DNA of 64,000 bases from Lachnospiraceae bacterium (GTDB lineage: Bacteria > Bacillota_A > Clostridia > Lachnospirales > Lachnospiraceae). A program made the position numbers and the translations under genes. The notes under the pieces are model-generated. The model was not told where the DNA came from, did no database searches, and was given only the letters and a program-made list of their open reading frames with translations. Where the stretch lies: contig QXWX01000036.1 in assembly GCA_009911175.1 (NCBI GenBank), positions 1 through 64,000 of the forward strand. The letters run 5' to 3'. Positions 43,857-52,432 of this stretch are shown one piece after another; position 1 is the stretch's first letter; each line of letters begins with the position of its first letter.

Positions 43857-44621
43857 ATGAAAAAGAAACTGTTCATAATTATAACGGGGGTCGTATTGGT
43901 TGGTTTCGTATGTATTTGGCTTTTGGTAAAGAACAAGTCTGCGGAGCAAATGACTGTTGACCGCTTAAACGAAGCAGTCTCTCATTATACGGATATGAAC
44001 ATAAAAGATGATAAAACATATTCTCTGAAAGTTTCTGACACGGAAATGCTTGTGACGACATATGTGCCTGAATATACGTTTTTTGGAGTTTCTACCGATG
44101 CGTATACGGTCCGTCCATGCAAAATAGATGAGACTTTAACGACAGAAAAAGAACAGGATCTGCCAATCTGCAATTTTGATTATGTATTGATTTACGATGA
44201 AAAAGCAGACAAGTTTTATAATATAAAATTCGAGGAAAAAGGAAAACCAGTCATTCCAAAGTTTACAGACGCAAAAGAACTGGCTTATGAACTTGAATTA
44301 CCAAATGTGGGGACAGTAGAAAATCTCTCTCTCAAAAAGAATTCTGATAATCCAATCGTAATAAGCAGCAAAGAGGATGTGGAAGACATATTGGGCATTT
44401 TACAAGGTACGAAACCGACTACAAAGAGCGGTGAAATAGGTACGCCTGTCCGTGTTGAAAATATTATTAATGCAGACTTTATCAGTAAAGAGAATGTGAT
44501 ATGCAGATTATTTTTATATGAAGATGAAGGAAAATATTTTATTGAACAGACGGACAATGGAGTGTATACGATTTCTAAAGAGGATTATGATTTGATAGAA
44601 AATTATATGGAAGGCAATTGA
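43857..44621 (+). CDS. Membrane-anchored extracellular protein, unknown
   Basis: A 254-residue protein with an N-terminal hydrophobic anchor (LFIIITGVVLVGFVCIWLLV) and no lipobox. The remainder is hydrophilic, predicted extracellular: VDRLNEAVSHYTDMNIKD near 34-51 and two alpha+beta halves. AGGGAGTGTTGCT precedes the ATG. Located between the GNAT-YoaP gene and the ABC exporter; family not recognised. Confidence 0.6.
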   Translation: MKKKLFIIITGVVLVGFVCIWLLVKNKSAEQMTVDRLNEAVSHYTDMNIKDDKTYSLKVSDTEMLVTTYVPEYTFFGVSTDAYTVRPCKIDETLTTEKEQDLPICNFDYVLIYDEKADKFYNIKFEEKGKPVIPKFTDAKELAYELELPNVGTVENLSLKKNSDNPIVISSKEDVEDILGILQGTKPTTKSGEIGTPVRVENIINADFISKENVICRLFLYEDEGKYFIEQTDNGVYTISKEDYDLIENYMEGN

Positions 44622-44776
44622 TCATTGAGCAGCAGTGTGGCTGAAATTCTGTCACGGAGATACGGTTTAAACTACTCTAAAATAGATGATTTTTTGGATA
44701 GATCTATGCAGGCAGTCCGTTTCCTGCCGGGCAGAAACGGCGCTTCTGCATTCCATATGATAGGAGGAAAATATAG

Positions 44777-45433
44777 TTGGAAGTATTGAGAGCAGAGAAC
44801 ATTTCAAAAATATATTGCCAAAATGCGGTGTCATTGCAGGCACTATGCAGTGTATCGGTGACAATCCAAAAAGGTGAATTTGTCGCTGTACTGGGGAGAA
44901 GCGGTTCGGGAAAATCAACGCTTTTGAATATCCTTGCCGGTTTGGACAGACCTTCAGAGGGAAAGGTTTACATTGACGGTACGGATATTTTTAATCTGAG
45001 CGAGGAAAAAAGGACGCTTCTTCGGCGGGAAAAAATAGGCTTTGTATTCCAGGCATATGAATTACTGCACTCACTGACTGTCACTGAAAATATCCGGCTG
45101 CCGGAACTGAAAGCAGATACGGATTATGTGAGGGAGCTTCTTGATACGCTTAAAATCAGGCAATATGAAAAATGTTATCCGGATCAAATATCGGGCGGCG
45201 AACAGCAGAGGGCGGCCATTGCAAGGGCGCTCATCAACCATCCGCCTATTCTTTTCGCCGACGAACCTACCGGAAATCTTGACTCCAAAACGGAGAGGAT
45301 TGTCATAGACCTGTTGAAAAATCTGGCGGCAAAGTATGAAACCAGTATCCTGATAGTTACACATAATGAAGATCTTGTAAAAGATGCAGACCGTGTGATT
45401 CGCTTAGAGGATGGTGAAATTGTCAATGGATAG
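44777..45433 (+). CDS. ABC exporter ATPase (MacB/LolD type)
   Basis: A 218-residue ATPase with Walker [10 protein letters not shown], signature ISGGEQQRAAIARAL, Walker [14 protein letters not shown] and switch TH in ILIVTHNEDLV. It begins with TTG, supported by AGGAGG ten bases upstream and by the family start LEVLRAENISKIY. Its end overlaps the permease gene by eight bases (to 45433 versus ATG 45426), so the two form one exporter. Confidence 0.9.
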   Translation: MEVLRAENISKIYCQNAVSLQALCSVSVTIQKGEFVAVLGRSGSGKSTLLNILAGLDRPSEGKVYIDGTDIFNLSEEKRTLLRREKIGFVFQAYELLHSLTVTENIRLPELKADTDYVRELLDTLKIRQYEKCYPDQISGGEQQRAAIARALINHPPILFADEPTGNLDSKTERIVIDLLKNLAAKYETSILIVTHNEDLVKDADRVIRLEDGEIVNG

Positions 45434-47795
45434 AAAGAAAATCTTTTCAGTAGTGAGAGGGTATCTTTTAAAAGAGAAAAGAAATACCGTCCTGACTGGC
45501 CTGTTCCTCTGTTTTATCACGGTATTTCTTCTGATTGGGAACCAGCTTTTTGCAAACGTCCTGACGGCTGACAGATTGAATGCGGAAGCCCTGGAAGGAA
45601 GGCAGCATGTGACATATTCTGATATTTCAGAGACAGAGTTTCAGAAGATCAAAGCCTGTGATTTTGTTGCAGAGGCTGGCCTGAGCTTTCATCTGGGGCA
45701 GACGGAGGATGGGACAGCATTTGACTATATAGATGAAAGCTTCCGGGATTTAGGGGCAGCCGCAGCAGAGGCGAATATCAAGCAGGTCATAAAGGGACGT
45801 TGGGCACAAAAAGAAGAGGAAGCTGTATTTACCCAAAATTATCTGGAAAAATACGGGCTGGAACTGGGGGATACGGTTTCAGTCAGCCTGACAGCTACAG
45901 ACGCGGATACGGGGGATGTGACATTTCGCGTACCGGGGCTTACCCTTACGGTTGTCGGAGTCGTTGACAACATGACCGGGTTTACGGATCGGAAGAACGG
46001 ATATGTCTCAGAGGAGCTTGCAGAAAAAATTCTCAGAGAGAAAAAAGGGCGGGTAAACGCTGTGGTCCGGTTTGCCGATGAGGAGAAAATCCCGGAAAAT
46101 CTAGATAAGCTGAATGCTTATTTAGGCTATGGAGAGGAAGAATCAGAAGCCTTAAATGCGCGGATCAATTATATGCTTGCAGAAGCTGTCACGGATGGAG
46201 GAACCCTGAAAAAGCAGAATACAATCATGAACTTCACCATATGGCTGGTGTGTGTCCTGGTTGTATATAATATTTTTTATAACCGTCTTTTTGAAAGGAA
46301 ACGGGACTTTATCGCTCTAAGAAAAATAGGGTTTCAGACAAAGGATTTGATGAAAATCGCAGGGGCAGAATTCCTGGTTCTTGTCCTGATTGGATTTGCG
46401 GCAGGAATCCTGGCAGGATGTTTTCTAAACCAGGCGGTATATGGTGAAATCATGAAGGCGTTCGCTCATGCTTATGACGCAGAGGGACTGGTTTCTCCCG
46501 AATTATCGTGGGACAGCGTATGGAATACGGGGGCGCTGTTCCTGTTCATTATCATACCGGGCGCGGCAGGTATGATGCTGCAGCTTCAAAATGTCATACC
46601 GGCAGAGGTCATGCGCGGCAAAAGAAAAAATGTAAGGAAGCAGGCACTGGCGCTGACGATTGCGTCGCTTTCGGCAATCCTGATCAGCTTGCTGGGAATC
46701 CGGGATAACCACAGCGACGAAGGCGTTCTTTTTGTAAAGGAATATGTACCTGGGGATCTGCAGGTGACGGCAGGAAGCATTTATGAAAATATAGCGGGAG
46801 GAGATATTCCCTCCATATCGGATTCGGTTTTTCAGGAAATGAAAGCAGTTCCGGGAGTCAGGCAGGTGCAGGATTATGCGATCAATTACGACAGAGGGAT
46901 CTTTCTCTGCGAGGAAAGGGAAAAATTAAACGCTGACAGCGGGAACTATGAGTCGATGCTCACTATGGAACAGGAGATTGACGGAAAGAAGCAATGCTTA
47001 TACAATCTGGTTTTGGCGACAACGGATGATATAAAGGCGCTGGCGCCGTCCTATGATGAAGAAAGGGACGGTCCTGCCGCGATTATGGAAACGGAGCTGG
47101 CAAAGACATTAAACCTGGAGATCGGGGATATGTTTACCATTTATGATGAGCAATTGATTATAAACGGTTCGAAAAACGAATGCAAATCTGCCCGTGTAAA
47201 GCTTCTGGATGCCCGGAATATTATATTGTCGGAAAATCATATAGGGGGGAATCTGCTGGTCGTGGACAGGGAAACTGCACAGTTATTTTCAGGCAGATTA
47301 TACCGACAGGTTGTCAATGTGTGGACTGAGGAAGGCAGGGAAGCAATGGCTGTGTCCAACTTGGAGCGTATTTCAGATACGAACGGATATTCCTTCCGCA
47401 ATGCCGGCCGGCAAATACAGAAGTACGTTGATTCAGATCACTGCCAGAAGGTGATGCATTGGTTTTTTATCATCATCCTTGCGGTGATTGGCCTTTTGGT
47501 CTATTTCAATACGGTATTTACGAACCTGCTGAACAGGAGAACTGATTTTAAGATCATGTATAAAATCGGCATCCGGAAACAAGAGATGTATTGGATGGTA
47601 ATGAAAGAGGGTTTGATTCAGGGCGGCATGGCAGCAGGAGCCGCGGCGATTGTACAGGCCATTTTGAGTGTGAGCAGACAGGAGTCATTTTTCAATATAT
47701 TCGCGGTAACAGACGCGGGTGTGGTGACAGCATGCGTATTGTTCCCGGTTTTTATACTTTGGTATATGTTTCATAAGAAGATGGCAGCTTCTTAG
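45426..47795 (+). CDS. FtsX-type ABC exporter permease
   Basis: A 789-residue membrane protein with an N-terminal segment TVLTGLFLCFITVFLLIGN, an extracellular domain, a first FtsX core (IMNFTIWLVCVLVVYNIFYN ... RKIGFQTKDL), a second extracellular domain and a last core ending ILWYMFHKKMAAS. ATG 45426 overlaps the ATPase stop. Likely exports or removes a peptide or lipophilic toxin. Its two cores retain RKIGF/KIGIRKQEM loops that contact the ATPase. Confidence 0.85.
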   Translation: MDRKKIFSVVRGYLLKEKRNTVLTGLFLCFITVFLLIGNQLFANVLTADRLNAEALEGRQHVTYSDISETEFQKIKACDFVAEAGLSFHLGQTEDGTAFDYIDESFRDLGAAAAEANIKQVIKGRWAQKEEEAVFTQNYLEKYGLELGDTVSVSLTATDADTGDVTFRVPGLTLTVVGVVDNMTGFTDRKNGYVSEELAEKILREKKGRVNAVVRFADEEKIPENLDKLNAYLGYGEEESEALNARINYMLAEAVTDGGTLKKQNTIMNFTIWLVCVLVVYNIFYNRLFERKRDFIALRKIGFQTKDLMKIAGAEFLVLVLIGFAAGILAGCFLNQAVYGEIMKAFAHAYDAEGLVSPELSWDSVWNTGALFLFIIIPGAAGMMLQLQNVIPAEVMRGKRKNVRKQALALTIASLSAILISLLGIRDNHSDEGVLFVKEYVPGDLQVTAGSIYENIAGGDIPSISDSVFQEMKAVPGVRQVQDYAINYDRGIFLCEEREKLNADSGNYESMLTMEQEIDGKKQCLYNLVLATTDDIKALAPSYDEERDGPAAIMETELAKTLNLEIGDMFTIYDEQLIINGSKNECKSARVKLLDARNIILSENHIGGNLLVVDRETAQLFSGRLYRQVVNVWTEEGREAMAVSNLERISDTNGYSFRNAGRQIQKYVDSDHCQKVMHWFFIIILAVIGLLVYFNTVFTNLLNRRTDFKIMYKIGIRKQEMYWMVMKEGLIQGGMAAGAAAIVQAILSVSRQESFFNIFAVTDAGVVTACVLFPVFILWYMFHKKMAAS

Positions 47796-47888
47796 AGCGG
47801 TCTCGGAAACTCTTGAGTGCAATAATATGAAAATGTATTCTGCGTGTAAGGTAGCAGATCCGGGAATGCTTTTGATGTTCCGGGCATT

Positions 47889-47977
47889 TTTCCTGGCCGG
47901 CTTATAGAGTCTTTCTATAAGCCGGCTGTCCTTATGTCATTTTGCAATTAGACGGAAGCTGAAATAAAAGCTATACT
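47889..47977. repeat. Direct-repeat element, copy B
   Basis: Nearly identical to copy A (34398-34484) and in the same orientation. The hairpin GCCGGCTTATA (47896-47906) / TATAAGCCGGC (47916-47926) is followed by TGTCCTTATGTCATTTTGC and GAAGCTGAAATA. It terminates the exporter genes and marks the right edge of the 13.5-kb block. Confidence 0.75.
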
Positions 47978-48041
47978 AAAAGACAGAGAACAAGGAGTTG
48001 CAGAAAAATAACTCCTAAACGAAAAACAAAGGAGAAGAACA

Positions 48042-49312
48042 ATGGCAAATTATGCAGAAATGTGGAAAGACTTAGGGATGGATCTGGAGGCCCACGACGC
48101 GCTCTGCGCGGTGCTCCCCACCGCATTCGGCGACGTATACCTTTCACAGGAAAACCGCCCGGAGGGCATGGGCTTCTGGGATATGGTCGTGGCGGACATC
48201 CACGGCATCCGTCCGGCGGAGCTGATTGAGGCGCAGAAAAAGGGGCAGAAGGTATTCGGTACGTTCTGCGTCTATGTGCCGGATGAGGTAGTGATCGCGG
48301 CAGACGGCATTGTGACCGGGCTGTGCGGCGGTTCTCAGTTCTGGGTTCCGGGCGGGGAAAAGGTTCTGCCGAAAAGCACTTGTCCGCTGATCAAGGCATC
48401 CGTGGGCGCGCGCCTGGAACGAACCTGCCCGTTTTTCAGAATTGCGGATATGTATGTAGGGGAGACCACCTGCGACGGCAAGAAAAAAGCCTGGGAAATT
48501 CTGGGCCAGGACGTTCCATGCACATCATGGACATGCCCCAGATGAAGCGGCCCCAGGACGTGAAGAAATGGGAAGACGAGATCAAAACATTTGCCCATGT
48601 TGTCGAAGAATTTACAGGAAATCAGATCACTCCGGAGAAGCTGGGTGACGCGATCCATATTATCAATGAAAAGAGGAAAGCCCTGGCCCGCCTGTACGAG
48701 GCGAGAAAGGCAAAGAATATCCCCATCAGCGGAAGAGACGCGCTTCTGGTGATGCAGATCGCGTTTTTCGACGATCCGGCGCGCTGCGCGCAGATGACAA
48801 ACAAGCTGGCGGACGAGCTGGAGCAGCGGATTGCCGACGGCGTGTCTGTATTTCCAGCAGGGACGAAGCGTATCCTGCTCTCCGGAACCCCGATGGCGAT
48901 TCCAAACTGGAAGCTGCATCAGATCATCGAGACCAGCGGCGCCGCGGTGGTATGCGAGGAGACCTGTACAGGAACACGCTATTTTGAAAATCTGGTGGAT
49001 GAGACAAAAACGACCCTGGATGAGCAGTACGCGGCCATTGCCGAGCGGTATATGGGTGTGAACTGTGCGTGCTTCACGCCGAATACCGGCCGTGTGGACG
49101 ACATCCTGCGCCTGGCAAAGGAATACAACGTGGACGGCGTGATCGACGTGAACTTAAAGTTCTGCTGTCTGTACGATACGGAAGGCTACACGGTGGAGAA
49201 GGCATTGAAGGACGCGGGGATCCCGGTCCTGGGGATCGAGACGGACTATACGGATGCCGATGCGGAGCAGCTCCGTACCAGGATCCAGGCCTTTGTGGAG
49301 ATGTTGGGCTAA
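48042..49312 (+). pseudogene. 2-hydroxyacyl-CoA dehydratase/double-cubane family protein, frameshifted
   Basis: An iron-sulfur protein of the HgdB/YjiM/DCCP group. The first frame (48042-48545) reads MANYAEMWKDLGMDL ... GLCGGSQFWVPGGEKVLPK and CPLIKASVGARLERTCPFF. It is cut off at TSWTCPR. The second frame continues MHIMDMPQMKRPQDVKKWED to VEMLG at 49312. Adding one base at the CC of 48516-48517 would give ...GQDVPMHIMDMPQ, the expected reading, so one base is missing. Cysteines for the cluster (CGGS, TCPL, TCPFF, ETCTG, KFCCLYD) are all present. This could be a genuine lesion or a sequencing error. The ATP-dependent activator is not nearby. Confidence 0.8.
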
Positions 49313-49313
49313 G

Positions 49314-49589
49314 ATGGAAGAAGAAAGCAGAATCAATTATTATATCTTGTTTGAAAATTATACACATGGGATGCTCCTGCAGGAGCTGTTACGGGAAGAA
49401 CACATTTCTTCCCGTATTTCTCCCGCGCCCCGTTCCATCCAGGGGGAGCTGGGATGCGGCATGTCCCTGCTGATCCAGCCGGAGGACATCGACCAGGTGC
49501 GGGCATGCATCGAAAAGCATCACGCTGAGTATCACGACATTGCGGCTTTGCCCTGCCAGATCAATCCCCGGAGGAACAGATTTTGCTGA
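49314..49589 (+). CDS. DUF3343 (putative Se/S carrier-like) protein
   Basis: A 91-residue protein: INYYILFENYTHGMLLQELL and SRISPAPRSIQGELGCGMSLL, with a conserved Cys in the GCGMS loop, the pattern of DUF3343. Proteins of this kind regularly follow HgdB/double-cubane type genes. Its ATG comes one base after the upstream TAA, so it is part of the same operon. Confidence 0.82.
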   Translation: MEEESRINYYILFENYTHGMLLQELLREEHISSRISPAPRSIQGELGCGMSLLIQPEDIDQVRACIEKHHAEYHDIAALPCQINPRRNRFC

Positions 49590-49617
49590 GGAAAAATAAA
49601 AATCTTATTAAAATTGG

Positions 49618-49646
49618 TTGCTATTTTAGGCAGAATTGAATATACT
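49618..49646 (+). promoter_or_regulatory. Promoter of the BceRS-like operon
   Basis: TTGCTA (49618-49623) and TATACT (49641-49646), spacer 17, about 100 bases before the response-regulator start. Confidence 0.5.
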
Positions 49647-49692
49647 ATATATAGTTAATGCCGCTGGCTTAACAGAACGCGGATTTAACAGT

Positions 49693-49718
49693 GGGACGGA
49701 TTTTCCGTCCCTGTTTTT
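49693..49718 (+). terminator. Terminator/attenuator in the regulator leader
   Basis: GGGACGG (49693-49699) and CCGTCCC (49705-49711) followed by TGTTTTTAT. It lies between the promoter and the response-regulator gene, only 28 bases before its start, so it can attenuate the operon. If the promoter is not used it simply ends DUF3343 transcription. Confidence 0.65.
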
Positions 49719-49745
49719 ATAACAGGAGGATGCAGGAGAACAACA

Positions 49746-50441
49746 ATGGCAAAAATCTTATTACTGGAAGACGATACAAGCCTCAACCGGGGCATCAGCC
49801 TGAAGCTGGAAAAGGAAGGCTACGAGGTGCTGAGCGCCGTCCGGGCCGCTCAGGCGGAGGAAATGTTCCGGGAAAATGAGGTGTCCCTGATTATCAGCGA
49901 CATTACGATGGAGGACGGGGACGGACTGGAATTTTGCCGGAGCATTCGCAGAGTCAGCGACGTCCATCTGATTTTCCTGACCGCCCTGGATCAGGAAGTG
50001 GATATTGTAAACGGCTACGACGCCGGAGCCGACGACTACATCACCAAGCCATTCAGCCTGATGGTTCTGATTTCAAAGGTCAACGCGCTGATGCGCAGGA
50101 TCGGGCAGAGCCAGAAGGAGCACGGACAGGCCCTGTGCTCCCGGGACATTCGGGTGCAGTGCCGGGAGATGCGGGTCTATAAAGGGGACGAAGAGCTGCT
50201 CCTGAGCAAGAAGGAAATACAGCTCCTGCTATATTTCCTGGAAAATCCGAAGCAGATCATTTCGAAGGAGCAGATCCTGGAAGCCGTATGGGACATGGAC
50301 GGGCAGTTCGTGGATGACAACACGGTCCCGGTCACCATCAGCCGCCTGAAAAAGAAGATCGCCGAGGATGAGGATTACGAGTATATCAAGAATGTCAGGG
50401 GGCTGGGGTATCTATGGACGTCGGAAGCATCGAGAAAGTAA
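49746..50441 (+). CDS. OmpR-family response regulator (BceR/VraR-like)
   Basis: A 231-residue regulator. The receiver has LLLEDD (5-10), phosphoacceptor Asp52 in IISDITMEDG and Lys in DYITKPFSL. The winged-helix domain (about 130-225) has LSKKEIQLLLYFLENPKQI and DNTVPVTISRLKKKI. AGGAGG lies upstream (about 49724). It overlaps the kinase gene by 28 bases. Expected to activate the ABC genes at 51764. Confidence 0.9.
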   Translation: MAKILLLEDDTSLNRGISLKLEKEGYEVLSAVRAAQAEEMFRENEVSLIISDITMEDGDGLEFCRSIRRVSDVHLIFLTALDQEVDIVNGYDAGADDYITKPFSLMVLISKVNALMRRIGQSQKEHGQALCSRDIRVQCREMRVYKGDEELLLSKKEIQLLLYFLENPKQIISKEQILEAVWDMDGQFVDDNTVPVTISRLKKKIAEDEDYEYIKNVRGLGYLWTSEASRK

Positions 50442-51577
50442 AGGAACTGTCGAATGCAGGAGCATCTGGCGGCGGAAGCATCGAGAAAATGATCCGCAAT
50501 CATGAACGGGGCTATATCTGGCTGGAACACGAATGGAAGAAAAATCTAGGGATAAGCACGGCGGGAATCGCGGTCTTATTCCTTTTTTTGCTGCCCGCGA
50601 AAATCCCGCTGCCCTACTATTCCGCGCTGTTCGCCGGAACGGTTCTGGCAAACGGAATCTGGTGCTTTCTGACATACCGTCGGAAATACAAAGATTACCT
50701 GGAAATATCAGACTGCCTGGAGGAATTGGAAGCAGGCAATTACAAACGGCGGACGGCTGAAACAGGAAGTTACAGACAGCAGGCGGGCGGGGATACCCTG
50801 AAAACCGGAATCAGATCCCAGCTGCAGGAGCAGATGGAGCGGGTCGGCCATGCGGTGGAGGTGTATAAAAGTCAGCTGGAGAAAGAAAAGGAAAATACCA
50901 AAGCAATGATCACGGATATTTCCCACCAGCTAAAAACCCCGGTGTCGGCGCTGGGGCTGAGCCTGGAGCTTTTAGGGGATGACCAGATCACGGAGGAGGA
51001 AAAGCGGGAATTTCTGGAGCGGGGAAAGCAGGAGGCGGAAAAGCTGAACCACCTCATGGAAACATTGGTGAACCTGTCCAGGCTGGAGGCGGACATGATC
51101 CGTCTGGAACCGCGGAAAGCCAGCCTGAAAGCAACGCTGGTCCGCGGGGTAAACGGCATCTATCTCAAGGCAGAGGAAAAACAGATCGAGATGGAGATGA
51201 AGGAATTTTCCGATATGGAGCTTCTGCATGATCCCAGATGGACGGCGGAAGCTATTTCCAATGTACTGGATAACGCGGTGAAATATTCTCCCGCCGGAAG
51301 TACGGTCCGGATCCGGGTAGAGCCCATGGCCTCCTATGTCTTTATCAAGGTGGAGGATGAAGGGATTGGGATTGAAAAATCCGAGTATCCGAACATTTTC
51401 AAACGCTTTTACCGGGGAAAGCGGCCGGAAGTCGAAGCGCAGGAGGGCGCGGGCGTGGGGCTGTATCTGGTTCGGAAGATTTTCGAGGAGCAGGGCGGAA
51501 ATGTGTGCGCGCTTCCGGCCCACGGCAGGGGAACTGTGATCCGGATGATGCTTCCGAAGAAATATGGATTAGAGTAG
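50414..51577 (+). CDS. Sensor histidine kinase of the BceS-like class
   Basis: A 387-residue kinase with two N-terminal membrane segments close together (LGISTAGIAVLFLFLLP and YYSALFAGTVLANGIWCFL) and virtually no extracellular domain, as in intramembrane-sensing BceS-type kinases. The phosphoacceptor is in TDISHQLKTPVSALGLSLEL; ATPase motifs are ISNVLDNAVKYSP, KVEDEGIGIE and GVGLYLVRKI. The first 25 residues come from a small duplication (CGGAAGCATCGAGAAA at 50422 and 50473). A start at 50488 (MIRNHERGY) is equally plausible. Confidence 0.85.
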   Translation: MDVGSIEKVKELSNAGASGGGSIEKMIRNHERGYIWLEHEWKKNLGISTAGIAVLFLFLLPAKIPLPYYSALFAGTVLANGIWCFLTYRRKYKDYLEISDCLEELEAGNYKRRTAETGSYRQQAGGDTLKTGIRSQLQEQMERVGHAVEVYKSQLEKEKENTKAMITDISHQLKTPVSALGLSLELLGDDQITEEEKREFLERGKQEAEKLNHLMETLVNLSRLEADMIRLEPRKASLKATLVRGVNGIYLKAEEKQIEMEMKEFSDMELLHDPRWTAEAISNVLDNAVKYSPAGSTVRIRVEPMASYVFIKVEDEGIGIEKSEYPNIFKRFYRGKRPEVEAQEGAGVGLYLVRKIFEEQGGNVCALPAHGRGTVIRMMLPKKYGLE

Positions 51578-51763
51578 AAAGGCTTCAGGTCCGCCGCGCG
51601 TAAACTCGTAGTATAACAAAATTGTTATCTTTTTTGAAAGGTTCTTGTAAGGCTTCCGGAGTATGATAAAAACAGGTTGCGGGATGCCCCTTGATCAGGC
51701 GCGCCCCGTAACACATACAGAACAGAATCAATTGAACATCTATCATGAAAGGAGCCTTCTTAT
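51578..51763 (+). promoter_or_regulatory. Regulatory gap between kinase and ABC genes
   Basis: 186 bases with the palindrome ATAACAAaaTTGTTAT (about 51614-51629) and the repeated wording TTGTAAGG. It is the likely target of the OmpR-type regulator. I cannot assign a confident -35/-10 pair. Confidence 0.4.
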
Positions 51764-52432
51764 ATGCACCCGATTTTAGAAACCATTGATCTTGTAAAAA
51801 CTTACGGCGACGGTGATCATCAGATCAAAGCCATCGACCACACCAGCATCACTGTCGAACACGGAGAATTTGTGGCAGTGGTGGGCCGGTCCGGCTCCGG
51901 AAAATCTACCCTCCTTCATATGCTGGGCGGGCTGGACCGGCCGGACAGCGGGCAGGTAATCATCAGCGGACAGGATCTGTTTTCCTTAAAGGATGAACAG
52001 CTTGCGGTATTCCGCAGGCGGAAGATCGGATTTATTTTTCAGGATTTCAATCTGATCCCGGCGTTGAATGTGTGGGAAAATATCGTCCTTCCCATCGGCC
52101 TGGACGGCAAACGAGTGAACAAGGACTATGTGCTGGACATCATCCAGAGCATCGGCATGGAGGACCGTTTAAAAGCCCTGCCCAGTACGCTCTCCGGAGG
52201 CCAGAAGCAGCGGACGGCCATCGCCAGGGCATTGGCGTCCCGCCCGGCCATCATCCTGGCGGATGAACCCACGGGGAACCTGGATTCTCACACCGAGATG
52301 GAGGTGGTCACCATGCTGAAAAGCTGCGTGGCAAAATACGGCCAGACACTGGTCATGATTACCCATGACGAAACCATTGCCCAGATGGCGGACCGCACCC
52401 TCATCATCGAGGACGGGAAGGTGGTGGGTTAG
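51764..52432 (+). CDS. ABC transporter ATPase, BceA-like
   Basis: A 222-residue ATPase of the peptide-resistance type. Walker [10 protein letters not shown], then [18 protein letters not shown], signature [15 protein letters not shown], Walker [16 protein letters not shown] in MITHDETIA. Its end touches the permease start at 52433. Preceded by the two-component genes, as in BceRSAB bacitracin/antimicrobial-peptide detoxification modules. AAAGGAGCC precedes the start. Confidence 0.92.
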   Translation: MHPILETIDLVKTYGDGDHQIKAIDHTSITVEHGEFVAVVGRSGSGKSTLLHMLGGLDRPDSGQVIISGQDLFSLKDEQLAVFRRRKIGFIFQDFNLIPALNVWENIVLPIGLDGKRVNKDYVLDIIQSIGMEDRLKALPSTLSGGQKQRTAIARALASRPAIILADEPTGNLDSHTEMEVVTMLKSCVAKYGQTLVMITHDETIAQMADRTLIIEDGKVVG

